DNA from: Verpa conica
Lineage: Eukaryota; Ascomycota; Pezizomycetes; Pezizales; Morchellaceae
DNA length: 64,000 bases
Reading direction: 5' to 3'
Assembly: GCA_033030425.1 (NCBI GenBank)
Contig: JAUFSD010000018.1
Coordinates: 1,178,001-1,242,000, forward strand
Position numbers and translations under genes: made by a program. The notes beneath the pieces were generated by a model that saw only the letters and a list, made by a program, of their open reading frames with translations, searched no databases and was not told the origin of the DNA. The stretch's first letter is position 1, and every line of letters begins with the position of its first letter. Below, one piece after another: positions 35,956 through 47,958 of the stretch.

Positions 35956-37387
35956 TTCACCTGAAAGTTACGGTAAGTTTTGTACCTTTGAGGTGCATTC
36001 AGGGGGCTCTCGATCTTGGATTTTCCTTTTTTTATAGTATGACATAAACCGCAGTTAAGAGGTGGTTAGATAGCTCTTGGGTGACTATTTCTAGAATTAG
36101 TATCGTCTGTTTTTGTCATTTTTCATCAGACCTTTATTCTATGCTGTGTTGATTTTGTTTTGTTGACTTCTTTTGCGCTGCTGTGTCATGAGGCAAGTGT
36201 TCGGGTATTTTCACAGTCCGATATAATCTACGTACGTACTAGCACAGCTATATTCACAGAACAAGAAAAAATAAACCTTATTCATAATCGCCAAGGTAGA
36301 CAGGTTATGAAACCGGCGATGATCTAGGATAATCCCCCTCCCGATTCATAAAGGAATTCATCATAGAAGGAATGTCAATTCGCTGTTCCTTTGTAGTAGA
36401 TTGGTAAACCGAGTGATGTATCATGATCTAATATTTAAAATCTAGGTCAATTTGTAACTTAATAGACTCATCTTATTATAATAGAGGGGTTAGATTTTTG
36501 TAAAGTAGGTAGATATATAAGTAGGCTTCAATCTGGATATATATTAGTACTGATTATGTTTAAAGCAGGCACCAACTCCTTCCGTTAAAAATATGCATGT
36601 ATTGTATTATAGACAATATTATCTAGACCTGAACCCTTAGGTACAAATTTATTCTCTTTGGCTTTAGCGTCATGTGGTGATCTACGTATGTATAGATGTC
36701 AGAAGTATTTAATGAGCGGAGGTGAATGGTTAAAAGCGTAATATTATTACCCTCGAAAGTAAAAGTCACGTACGGGTGATAATGAAGTTAAATTAGGGCA
36801 AATACACACTACTGCTCGAACAAATAATTACTTTAGTAACTAATTCTGAGTTACATGGCCCTTTCGACCTACTGATCAGCACACCTATAACCTCAACTAT
36901 AACAGTCAATTAAGACGGACTGAAGGAGCTTATTCTCAGGTCTCAATATTATTCGGAGGTAGTTTTAATAATATTACCTAGCTAGGAAATACTCCTGCTT
37001 ACATGTAGTATAAAGTCTCGTGAGTTGATGAGTCATTATTCCTTGGCACGATACCGAATATCATATCCACCAACTTGAGTAATATATAGAAGTGCTTACA
37101 AAGACAAAAACATTGACCGTAGCGGTAAGAACTGAATAGGGTTATCGCAGATGAGGTCATTAGTTACACTCGGCTCCGCCTGGGTCTTTTGAGGGTATTA
37201 CATCGGAACGAATTATCGTGATGCATATCTCATGACGCATATTTTGGGGTGCCTGAAGAGTACAGGCCGGGGCGGGGTATTTAAGATCGAACATACGTTC
37301 GCTTTCTGCTACACTTCTTTTAGAGACCTTATACACTCCTAAGATTCTAATTTCCTTACTCTTCCAGAGCTCCCTATATTTTCCAGA

Positions 37388-38522
37388 ATGTCTCATAACA
37401 TACAGTCAATACAGGAAAACGCCTCTGTTACACCAGAAGAGTACTTTATCCCACAGGTCCTGATTTTGACGCCGAGTTAATTGCTCTGGCTGAAGCAGCT
37501 GAGCGTGCTGTGAAGCTTAAGGTTATAGCTACTAAGGAAAAAGCTATAGCTGAAATTACTACTACCAGATCCAAACTTGAAGAATCTACGGAACATATTT
37601 TTGCAGCCCCCATCCCCGACCCTGATCTGGTTAGCGATAATGGCGAAAGGAGTACTGATAGTAGTGATACTGACGAAATCGATGGATATTCAAAAAAAGC
37701 ATTGGATCCTGCAACAAAGTCTTCTGTCTACCCTACTGATGCCAAATGGAGAAAGAGATATCTCTGCCTATCCTGTAAGAAAAAGGTGTTTGTCAGAAAG
37801 GGAAAAATACGACGGGCACACTTTTCACACTTCCGCTCGACAACAACATGCACATTTTACGATCGTCCTAGCAGGTCCGACAAACACAAAGGCGCAAAGA
37901 AACTGCTCAAGGTATATCTTGAATCACACCTGGCTGTGGTTGTGGTTTCGCACTCGTGTCCCTAACCGGTAGTGATAGTCCACCGTACTGCCTCAGCGAA
38001 AAATACCCCGAATCTAAGGAACGATTGGCACTCCGGAGAGGCGAGAGGGTTGTACTAGAGCATCGTGGTCCAGACGGGAGGTGGATAGCTGATGTTGCAG
38101 TTTTGAATGAACGTGGGGATGTGAGGTTCATTATCGAGGTGAAGAAGGCACATTATACCACGACGGAAAGGCCGGAGCCATGGTTTGAAGTACGGGCGAA
38201 AGATATTTTAAGCCATAACTTTAAGGATGATGTAAAGAGGAGGGGGAGCATGGAATTGCGAGAGCTACGGCAAGAACACCCTCGTATTTGCAGGGGCTGT
38301 AAACTGGCTAGAGAGCCATGGGCTCAGAGGATACCAATCCCCCCGAAGGGTGTCCGGCCGCCTTGTTTGATTTGTGGGGAGCTCAGGTATGGTCGCGATC
38401 GGCTATGGATTGAAGATACACGTCGTAAGCTGCGTTTGCCTAGAAAGGTGTGTAGGATCTGTTTTTTAAAAAAGACAGAAGAGGTCAAGGCGAGGTGTGT
38501 GTGGTTGGGGCGCTCGCAATAG
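37388..38522 (+). pseudogene. CoiA-like PD-(D/E)XK nuclease-type gene, frame-broken
   Basis: Coding continuity moves through three frames: ATG 37388 to about 37455 (opening MSHNIQSIQENAS), about 37456-37930, then about 37929-38522. Each change equals one missing base, and no intron fits either junction. The second piece has a zinc-ribbon-like CLSCKKKVFVRKG, then HFSHFR and SDKHKGAKKLLKVYLE; the third has CGCG, RWIADVAVL and FIIEVKKAH followed by WFEVRAKDIL. This order matches CoiA-type nucleases: an N-terminal zinc-ribbon-like part with the H-F-x-H motif, then a PD-(D/E)XK core with D (IADV) and ExK (EVK). Three further Cys pairs (CRGC, CLIC, CRIC) form a C-terminal zinc-binding tail. CoiA proteins act in DNA processing during bacterial competence; the role in a fungus is unknown. 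It is either a recent pseudogene or an intact gene with two one-base sequence errors. The family call is moderately confident. Confidence 0.6.
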
Positions 38523-39982
38523 CTGGCAAAAACAAGAGGTATATATATTCAATGTGGTACCTTTGGGGATCTCTGAGCTGATAATACTCAGTACGCTGGC
38601 CTTTAGGTGCGGTTTTTTGATGCATATAATAATTCATATTTCCTCAAGTAATATTAGAAGTCATTTTATGCGCCTCGTGAGAAGTAATGAACATGGCCAT
38701 AGGAATATTTCTGCGTTTAAAATATCAATGACTATAGTATTTTAGTCTGAGGAATGACCTGGTTGAGTCTCTTACATGTTAGAAAAGACTAATCTACTTA
38801 GAATGTCCCAAGGCAAGGGTGTGTAGGGTTTGATTATTCGCATGAAGGAATTAGAATTTTCTGTATAGGTAATCTGTAAATTTTATAGGCTACGTAGGAG
38901 TAGGTGTATTATTTCAGTCGGAAGGGAGGAGACAGGGAAAGAAGAAACTGGGCATGTCAGAAGCTTCTTCAGGTAGTGAAGGACTCAGCACATCGAAAAC
39001 TAGTCCTCCGTCCCGGCGATTGTAGCGACCTCATCTGAGATTAACGGGTCGAGCTGGGTAAGCAATCACCTTGAAAGCCTTGTGCGGGTGGTATTAGCTA
39101 CCTTGGCCTTATTTTGCTTGCCGTAGTAGAATGCCAGAAACCTGTTTTTTCGCCTCATGCTCTACCTTGCTCTTTTGAGTCCGACAACGGCGGACCAGTA
39201 CTAGGGGCCGGTATCGGAGAACGGGTAATACATACAGGTTAGCTAGCTTTTGTCTCTGAAAAACACCATATTGTATCCACAGGTTTCTCCCATAATTGAT
39301 CTGTATACCCCTGTCAGGGATTTTCGTACACCTGACTAGGATCGAACCAGCTATGCCAATGGAGAGCATGAGCAACCCACCGATTATTCTTGTAGGCGGA
39401 AAATTCACCTTCGAAAACTTGGAGTAACGCTAGAAAGATGTAGACCTAGAGCCCGTCGACTATAGAACTGGGTCATAGAGAGATTTTCTGACCTTTTCCT
39501 AGCGTCGGCTTAAGAACCTTGGTACCAATGAGATCCCCCCCCCTTGATGCTTTCAGTCAGAATTATGATAAATTGAATAGGATCATGGGTATGTTGGGCT
39601 TACGGTATCCTGGATAGTTGTCCTTACGGGGTTGTAGTCGTCATGATCAATAATTGTCGCAAAAGGGTATAAAAATATTCAATGGAGAGGTTGGTACGCT
39701 AGCTACACATAGTGCAAATGTTTGGTCATGTACTATCACTCGATCCTACGACTTGATGCCGGTTGCACCTCACCTAATTTCACTCAATAGACGGAGACGA
39801 AAGCCTATGGTACCTTCAATTCTAACTAAAATTCCCTCTTGACTACCCGCATATACTAATTTTACCCCTACCAATGAGCCCTGCTATGACGGCAGTGTCG
39901 CTTCTGGGATCAAGCACTATTGGGGCTATAATACCAAAATATAGGGGGAAAACAACGGAGAATGGAGAGACAAAGTCGATAA
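38523..39982. other. Intergenic, no gene seen
   Basis: No supported gene. On the minus strand near 39338-39375 there is a TGGCATAGCTGG/GGTTCGATCC stretch resembling Pol III box sequences, but the boxes overlap and do not form a tRNA. Confidence 0.45.
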
Positions 39983-40095
39983 TACTAGTGATGCCGATAG
40001 ATCTTTTGGTCATGTGATTTATCTTTGGTGGGCGATCTGTTCTTTCTCACCAAAGATAAATCACATGACCAAAAGATCTATCGGCATCACTAGTA
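39983..40095. repeat. Perfect 48-bp fold-back inverted repeat
   Basis: The left arm 39983-40030 and right arm 40048-40095 are exact reverse complements over 48 bases, separated by a 17-base loop (40031-40047). There is no coding content. A transcript would fold into a continuous perfect hairpin. It may be a very young palindrome, a small-RNA precursor or an assembly/cloning fold-back. Confidence 0.95.
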
Positions 40096-40739
40096 GAGCT
40101 CGATAATACATTATTTACTTTAGCACCATCGATTCATAGTCCACACTTCGGGGGATATCTATCTGTTGTCCGGGTTTTACTTGACAAGAACGGTATCCAG
40201 GACTCTAAGGTGCTCTGGGTCACTCCAGGGCAATGAGATATAGAATATTTTAGTTCTATAACAAAGTGTAGGGTACTAGAGATAGACAAGATACACCAGA
40301 AATCCAAGTCCTTACAGATCATGCTGGTGACTCAACAGGCCCCATGACGCTGTTATTCACCATCGCAATATGCAGCTACCGGAGCGGCAAAGCCTTCTTT
40401 CTCGGTGCTAGGACAATTTGGGAGTCACAACCAACTGGTAGTTTATCTCCTTCAGCCTAATAAAAAAGAAAATCGGTAGATTTCTGCAGAGGTTCAAGCC
40501 ACAGTATGTCTCAATCACCACATGTTGATCCTCACTATTCTTGTGTTGGTATAAAGTACCTACTTACTAACAATGATAACCTCGCTAAGACTGCCCCGAC
40601 CCGTAAAAAAACCCACAAAAAAACATTCCTCCTGGCTCTTCTGGGGACAAATTATATAAATCTACCCACTGTGGGACAGCCTTTTAAAAGCGTGTCTCCT
40701 GGAGATATTCTGGTGGATTTCCTGGCCTCAAATTATCTC
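40096..40739. other. Intergenic, possible remnant ORF
   Basis: A 78-codon plus-strand ORF with ATG (40506-40742) lies directly before the degenerate coding region and might be its 5' part. It is otherwise featureless. Confidence 0.3.
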
Positions 40740-41332
40740 TAGGAGACAATGGGTAGAATGATTTTCTTTGCTGGTACTGGGGTGTGAGTTTTCGGAGAGG
40801 ACAATGGACTGAAGAACACGATAGAAAAAACAGAGATCGGCGAATACATAAGAGCTATAGAGAAAATGGTAGGTGATTTGAAGGGTCTTTGTTGAAAAAT
40901 ACTAGATCGATGCAAGCGAGGAGCATTAGGATCAAAAAGGGTACCGGAAGGAAGCGAGTAAAGATGGTATAGACATGGGGTATTTGGCCCCTCATCAAGT
41001 ATTGCAGAATTAAAAATAGGTCCCGCACTACTCAACGACTCTCTTTCACTACCACCAGTAATCTCGGAATATTCCCACAGATTCTATGCCCAAGACCTAT
41101 CTTACTCCCACCTCCAAGAACAGCTAGTCAACGCCATCACATTGGAGTTTATATCAAAGGAAGATTACCACTCCTGGTTACGAGTGATTCCAAGTATAAC
41201 GAATATGGAGAGGGTACAATTAGGAGAGTGCTAGGTGGGGTTGGGGATACCAATATCGGAAATAGAGGGATAACGGTGAGATTACTAGTGACTAGTGAAT
41301 ATGAAAGACTATTTCCTTACATGGCCATGTAA
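40740..41332 (+). pseudogene. Degenerate coding region, family unknown
   Basis: Several plus-strand segments read as protein but change frame and contain stops. About 40995-41200 gives a stretch ending SYSHLQEQLVNAITLEF and then ISKEDYHSWLRVIP; an overlapping shifted frame from about 41141 to the stop at 41332 gives DTNIGNRGITVRLLVTSEYE. Upstream, 40790-40960 has charged coding-like peptides in two frames. I could not find splice sites that join these pieces. It looks like the decayed 3' half of a gene or mobile-element ORF whose family I do not recognise. Confidence 0.35.
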
Positions 41333-43008
41333 ATTTTATAATTTTATTGTAACTCAAACTTAAGAAATATTCACAAACTATATGATGAACAGAATTAGTT
41401 TACACTTATAGTATCAAGGTGAAGTGTATTCTATCGCTCAAGAATGCAATTAAATGTAGGATACAGGGGAGGGGAGATACTTCTTGTTATTCGTGCGGGT
41501 ATGGTATTATGCGTGAGCTGGAAGGCCCTCACATATGGATGAATAACCATTACCGTTAAAGCTTGTGATAACTGATAACGACAACAGACCCGGGAATAAC
41601 TCCAATAAACTCTACTTACTCACACCTGGACTGATTGAGGTGGGGGGAGTAAAATAATTTGAGTTTACATACATGGGTATTTCTGTATGGAATAGACTCA
41701 CCCATCTAAAAGACATACTCGCACTCCCGAATAACGCATTCCGAAGAACATCAGGAACAAAATCATCCCCCGTAAGCATATAGCCAATATGCCAAACAAC
41801 CCGACCAATATCTAAACCCCCAGCTCAAAACATCAATATTCACTAGACTCAAAACTCCCAAGGGATTCATGTATTTGATTCATTTAGGATTATTTCCGTA
41901 CACAGCAACTTTTTCTCGCAAGAATACGAGACGTGAAGAGTTTTATAAACACACATGGTTCGGCGAGCATAGGGGGCTTGTAGACTTGCCATGTGATGGT
42001 GCTAACGGCAGTCCCAGCTGTTCAAAGGGGCTCAGGTTTCGCTAACTTACAGGAGGTCCGGTCTCCTAACGGAAACGCCCCCACAATCGGTCGCACCGAT
42101 TGTCGGAGGGCCGCACGTTCGACTCCCGATAAAGACGACAAAGACGTACTCTCAAGTCCTGTATGCCATGCGCTGGGAGAGAGGAACTTTTGCCCTTTTA
42201 GCTATCAAAACGCGAACCCCGGTACTACATATACCCGAGGCATGAGTAGTTAGAGCATTCCGACTCAAATCACGTGACCTGCAGGTCCCATCAGCCAAGC
42301 CTTGAGTTCCTGCATAAGCGAAGCTCTCTAATGCTTGGTGTTTACCTATTTGAAAATTTCACCTACAAATACCTTATTGGTCGTACCGAGAGATCGGGTA
42401 TATTAGCTTGGATAAGCGTTGGGTTGGTTGAGCGAGTGATGTTGTATGACGCACGGTGTTTTGTGGGTGTGGTGGGATGAGCTGGGTTTATTCGTGTAAA
42501 TAGTGAGGGTACTTGGATATGGAGGATTCTAGATTGGGGTTTGTTGGACTGTCATTAGGTTAAACGAGTGCGAATTCATGTTTGGTTGGTGAAGAGCCCT
42601 CATGTAGCCCTATAACTGTGTAGAGGGGGTCTGGGTAAGAAGGGTTTTATGGGTTGGTTCTATAAGTGAGCGGTTTGTTTTTCTTGAATGAATTATTCTA
42701 CTGCCAGTAACTAGCACTCGGCCTATGGTTCTAAGTCAAGGATTCAGAATATCGATATAAGGCTCGGAATATGGTGTATATCACACTTTACGGGTTTTCT
42801 TATGGGCTCATGGGAACAGTACGTTTTTTGACCTTAAACGAGTATCATTAGAAGTACGAGATAACAGGCTCCACGAGTATCATAGCTTGAAATCAATCTG
42901 CTCTGGACTGCTAGAAAACTACAAACAAGAAGAATTTACGAAAAAAAATAAAAAATCCAATCCTCCCCCCAGAAAACCACCCACTACCATCAAAAAATAT
43001 TATCCCTC
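41333..43008. other. Intergenic, no gene seen
   Basis: No supported gene. A 9-bp stem with 3-nt loop (42083-42103) is followed by GTTCGACTCCC (42109-42119), which resembles a Pol III B box, but no full tRNA can be folded. Confidence 0.45.
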
Positions 43009-44177
43009 TCACACCTTATCCCCACCCCCGGTTACCCGCGCAATCACCACCGAGTTGACTATATGATTATACGGATGAACCGTGAGTAGTGGTTCCAAGA
43101 CCGACCTCTGCAGATCCGTCGCAGGGTCAATAACCTTCCGCACAAAATAAAAAACCAATTAGCATTCCATTTCGAAAGAAGACAAAAAAAAAAAAAAGAA
43201 CAAGACAACATACCGGATACAACAAACTCCTCAACGAATGAGCACTCCTCAAGACCAATAACGCCCCAACCCTCATTCTCGCAGCCACATCCGCCACAAT
43301 CTCCGCTTTCTGAGTCTTTGTAGAACCCACCAGCGCAGCAAGATAGACCACATCGAATCCCGCCAGGTCGTCCTTCTGGTGGTTCTGTTCTTCCATTGCT
43401 TCCGTGCACTGGAAGGTCAGTGGTGTGGCTCGCGCGCCGAGTTTTGCGCATAGTGTTTTCGAGAGCGTGATTGCGCGCGAGTCACGGTCGATGTTGTGGA
43501 TTCGGACCGGGGGGGTGGTTTGTGCGTTGGGTGTTTTGGAGAGGATGTCGGCGAGGCAGAGGGATGTGAGTGGTAGTGGGCCGGAACCGATGAAGGCGAA
43601 TGAGCGCGGGGAGCTGGGTAGCATCGATAGGATTGAGTAGAGTTCCATCCGCGTGAGGTCGATGTAGTTCTGGTAGTAGGGGAAGTTGAGGAGGGCGGTG
43701 TTGACTGTAGATAATTATGTTATGTTTGGGGAGTTTTCAAGGGAGGAGGGAGTTTTACCGTCTTTTTCGGAATCGAAGGTTGTGATTCTGGAGGCCCAGT
43801 GAGCTTCGAGTCTGCATTCGCCCTCGGAGCATAGTTGTCGGAGGTGGGGTGTGATCTTGACTACGCGGGGGTCGGTGAGAATCTGTGATGGATTAGTTAG
43901 TTGTAGGCTATAGTAGGTAATGGGTATTCTGTACCTTTTCTGCGATTGTCTCGTTTGGTGTTTCTGCGCATAGTCCAACTAGCTTTCCGAAGACAGCGTT
44001 TACCTCTGGGGCGGGGTCGAGGTTTGAGAACTTGGAAAGTTGTCCATATAGGCTCAACACACTGGAGACATAATTCTCTACAATTTCCTGCTGAGGTGTA
44101 TGGAAGACCGAGGGGATTATTGGTCCAGATTCCCCGAGGACGTCCTTAGGGAAGAGAGGCTGCTCAACAGAAAGCAT
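43009..44177 (-). CDS. NAS: Nicotianamine synthase (fungal type)
   Basis: 327 aa from four exons: 44177-43935, 43882-43759, 43704-43214 and 43134-43009. Introns of 52, 54 and 79 nt have donors GTACAG, GTAAAA and GTATGT. Nicotianamine synthase condenses aminopropyl groups from S-adenosylmethionine; plant enzymes make nicotianamine, a metal chelator for Fe, Zn, Cu and Ni, and fungal homologues exist, for example in Neurospora. Visible marks: LLNFPYYQNYIDLTRMELY near residues 124-142, the SAM-binding FAFIGSGPLPLTSLCLAD, VRIHNIDRD (acidic residue expected to contact SAM), DVVYLAALVG, and the C-terminal signature VHPYNHIVNSVVIAR. Start: ATG at 44177 (MLSVEQPLFPKDV); an upstream TTG frame is ignored. 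Length fits the family. Acts in the cytosol as a soluble enzyme. Regulation by metal status is plausible but not visible here. Confidence 0.93.
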
Positions 44178-45911
44178 GATGGAAGAGTGAGCGAGATAAT
44201 CTGGTAGCAAGAAGGTTAGATATTTATTCGTAGGGGATGGGGAATAAACTTGGTTTATAAACACTGAGTATTACTTCCTCGAATATGATTGGTTTTCTAT
44301 TCCAGGTGTACAACTTTATGGAGAAGGCGAGGATATAATATACGAATACTTTCATATCGGCGTTTCTACCATTAATGGCTTGTTATTCACATTGAAGCCA
44401 ATGCCACTGGCAGTGAAAATCAAGTACCGGCCGATTCGCAATACTTGGAATGATAATCTTTCCCTAGAATCCTTGCAAGACGTAGTTACAATTGCGGGGG
44501 CGAGCTAGGATCAACAGTCCCAGTAACGATATACGAAACAGCCAAGTGCCTCATTCTAGCTCTTTAATTATTATGACCGTATTCAATGGGGAAAAAACAT
44601 TCTCGATCCGCCCGTGGGATTGGTCAGACCTAGATCTTACATGGGTATATAATGCGTCTGAGCCCCACTAACGGCTGTCAGATAGTAATTCTATAAGGGT
44701 ATTATACAAGCAATCTAGATCTCTGAAACCTGATCTCGATCGATGATCGTGCCCTGGCATAATTCTGAGGCTTACTCGTAGTTTCTCATAGGCTTATAGG
44801 GATAATGGTATATCTACCGGGGGTGTCATATACGAGTGATGTGGCATGCTGCTAACCGTTTACCGGTTATCTTGAGGCTCGCACATAAGTAATTTGATAT
44901 GCCCTTTGTCTAATTTGCAGAAAAGATTACTGGTGGGTTCGAGAAACTTGGGGATTATCTAAGAACCTTGGTAGCTACTTATCACCGGGGTGCATAGCTA
45001 GCGTGTACCTTGGTGGACTGTTTGCTGTCTATATCTATTTAGTTGCCAGCGATCCACAATCCACCAAGGTACATTTCTGTCAGTGAAGGGGGGCGAATCT
45101 CTGATTCTCTTTTGAGGCTACGATTTTGATGGGAATTACTGTAAAGTACATACCGGCCCATGTCAGTATTTTCTTGTCTTGGCAAACACAATGAGTGCTT
45201 TTCCCATGAAACAAAGGGCTAAATGATATTCTACACATCTCCGAGGCCTCCGGAATTCAAGGAGGATTATATATTACTCGGGCCTAGATTCTCCAATATA
45301 TATACGTATCCCATCACCAAGAGTGCACGATGGGAGTTCGGACCAACCAACCCCAGGAGGACTTGGCAGTCGACTCTTGGCAGTGCACGGGTTTGAGCAC
45401 ATTTGAGCTAACAATAATACCAGCCAGTAAGCTGAGCAGAATCACTATCTGGATATATACCACGTTTGTGTATTATTGGGCCACCAGGGTTCTTCCGTAA
45501 TCGGTAATCATAGTCCGAATATGCGCGCACATCTTCTATCTCCAGATACAAAGAATTACGTAGCTACTGTTGGACTAGATGCAGATATTCGAGAACCCCC
45601 GCGGCTATGGCCCAATGATGGCTCGAGACGCATTTAAGTTAGTGCGACGTATCCCAACAGTATCTGGAGGTCATCTTCTTTTTTTTATTTTACTATGAAC
45701 ACATAGATGGGCATTGTCTTCAGGTACGTAACTATCACTATCCATATTTCAGGATTCCTGGGTGGGTTCGGCCCAAACCCCATTCAGGCACTCGGCATTC
45801 CTGAGTCAGTGGCCAGATTACCCTGTTTTCACCTTATCTGATCTTCTCCTCGCTCGCGCTGCAATATTATCTGATCATCTTCCGTCTAGATCATTGCCTA
45901 TCATTATTACG
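44178..45911. other. Divergent intergenic region
   Basis: Lies between NAS (-) and the ThrE/Prm10-like gene (+) and includes both promoters. A 14-bp inverted repeat (TGTACCTTGGTGGA at 45004-45017 and its complement at 45060-45073) is present. The open frame of the transporter extends upstream to about 45753, so part of this may be coding. Confidence 0.45.
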
Positions 45912-47958
45912 ATGGTCATCTCGTTGGGGGGCAATAAGTTCACCCATCGTACAGAGTCAAGGCCCCAACGGATAACCTCGGTAACACCGGCGATGATGGG
46001 GGGCGTATCAGGTAAGAAAGATGGCTTTTTCAAGATAAAAAAAAAAACTCAAAGATCTATATTCCTTTTATTTCAGTTGACTTTCTGGCAGAGTACCGAA
46101 TATTCGCTAACTCTGTGGGAAAATTGCTAGCCGACGACCTGGAAAGCCAGACCCCCGACGAAAGAATCACAAACACCACCCAATCCCTTCCATCCGATAA
46201 GAATATCGAAGTAGGCTTCACCACAGGAGCGCAACACAGTATTATTCCTTCTCCGAGAGTTTTTTTTTTTTTTTTTTAAATGGAGTGGGTAACATCTGAC
46301 TCTGGTTTATATAGTCCCCGAGAAACTCCCATCATCTCGGTTTTCATCACAGTCGGAATTGTATAAAGATGCACCGATAGTAGATCCTCAGCAATTACTA
46401 CAAGACCTCATTGTGGATGTCTCAACTTCATTCATATCGTATGGGTGTCCGTCGCATCGGATACAGCCGGTTGTCGAAGCCCTCGGTGAAGCCCTCGGTA
46501 TGCCTACAACGGTTCACTCAATGAACACCCACACCATTGTGTCGTTCCCGCCGAAGAACAAAAGAGGACCACCGATTATATACCCCATCAATAAGCGCGG
46601 ATCAATGAACTTCACAAAGCTCCCGCACATATTCACATTAGTGAAGTGTATAATCAGGAAACCCGAGAATATGTCTATACCGAATGTTTACGCCGAGCTC
46701 GAGAGAATCGAAGCTATGGGAGACGCATGGGGACAGTACGCAATCGCCGCATCGTATGTTCCCGCCGCGGCTACGAGCGCGATTATGTTTTTCGGGGGTG
46801 ATTGGAAGGACGCTGGAATGTCAGGAGCGTTGGCGGTTATTCCAGCGCTGTTGCTCCTTGTTGCGAATAGGTGGGAGAGACTATGGGTATGGGATTCCCT
46901 TCATATTCTGTGGAGCCGCCTTGGGTAGTTAACTTGGTACCAGTGGACATACGAATGTATCGCCTGCTTTCTCATCTCGTTAGTGGCTACCATCTTATCT
47001 AAGCATTTCTGCTACTCAGCGTTGATCCTATCGGCTCCGGTCACCCTGCTTCCCGGGTATACTGTCTCAATCTCTGTCGTTGAAATAATGACGAAGAATA
47101 CAGTCGCTGGGTGTATTCGTCTTTGCTACACAGTCGTATACCTGTGTTGCATGGTTCTGGGACTTACAATTGCGCCTATCTTGTACAACGCACCGGGGAA
47201 CACTAGTGGTGTTGGGTTTCAGCGATTACCGATTGATATGGTTTCCAGCTGCGATACGGCAAGGGGGATCGTTGTGAATAAACTTTGGTTACTGATATGC
47301 GTCCCTGTTTATATCTGTGCATATAACGTTTATCTGAAGGTGCTTTTATTCTCATCTTATTCATGTGGTGTTCGGGGGTTGCTGATCGTTCTACTGTAGA
47401 CTCCATGGCGCCAGTGGCCTGCTATGATTACTATCGGGAGTCTTGGCTATGCAGCCGGTTTCGCTTCAAAATACAGTATGGTTTCCCCGGATCCACCCCT
47501 CTTATATATATTCGGGGGTAATAAATTGCTTATTCTACCTAGTATGGCATGCGCCGCCTGAATTCAACGCTTTTGCTGCGTCTTTTACGTTAGGGTTCTT
47601 TGCAAACCTCTATGCACGTATCACAGATGACTTTGCATTCAACGGAATCGTGGCTGGGGTCTTCATCCAAGTTCCTGGAAGTTGGGGGATTAGAGGACTG
47701 CTTTCTTTTGCATATGGGGTAAGTGTTTTATTTGGTGTTTTTGATCATTTATACTAATCTGGTGTAGGATTACGAGAAAGGGATATACTGGAATTACAGT
47801 ATGCTTGCCATCTGTGTTGCCATCTCGCTTGCGCTGTAAGTCTATTTAATCCTCTTCATGAGTGTCGCAGCTAACTTTTCTTTGGCAGGATCATCTCGAA
47901 TCATATATTTTTTGGTTTCAAGCTTCAGAATCGTGGGGCGCCTCATATGGACTTTTGA
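45912..47958 (+). CDS. ThrE/Prm10-like membrane transporter
   Basis: 539 aa with the start used here, from exons 45912-46011, 46077-46238, 46315-46886, 46944-47339, 47400-47475, 47543-47718, 47768-47835 and 47889-47958. All seven introns are 49-76 nt with GT...AG ends and compatible phases. The soluble N-terminal half carries the ThrE-type amidase-like part (LIVDVSTSFISYGCPSHRIQ, VHSMNTHTIVSFP). The rest is about ten membrane helices, including ASYVPAAATSAIMFFGGDW, LPGYTVSISVVEI and GIVAGVFIQVPGSWGIRGLL. Yeast Prm10 and bacterial threonine/serine exporters share this two-part build (PF06738 plus a DUF3815-like half). Likely role: amino-acid or small-metabolite export at the plasma or an internal membrane; substrate unknown. 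Start: the first in-frame ATG in the first exon I can support. Relatives have longer N-termini, so further 5' exons are likely. Confidence 0.82.

Larger units (their letters stand above)
32308..37387. other. Intergenic, about 5 kb
   Basis: No gene I can support. The first 300 bases are probably the promoter of the minus-strand RRM gene, with an (ATG/GAT)n stretch near 32505-32530. Also present are an (ACGC)n microsatellite (about 34158-34186), a 16-bp palindrome (33795-33810), three TACATGTA sites and a tRNA-like sequence followed by T-runs on the minus strand (35860-35955). Confidence 0.45.

Noticed and set aside
39338..39375. Possible tRNA on the minus strand (GGTTCGATCC preceded by TGGCATAGCTGG)
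   Set aside because: The A-box-like and B-box-like sequences overlap, so no cloverleaf is possible.
45724..45752. A 29-nt GTACGT...TTTCAG intron-like segment before the transporter gene
   Set aside because: Too short for a fungal intron, and the exon before it does not join in frame.
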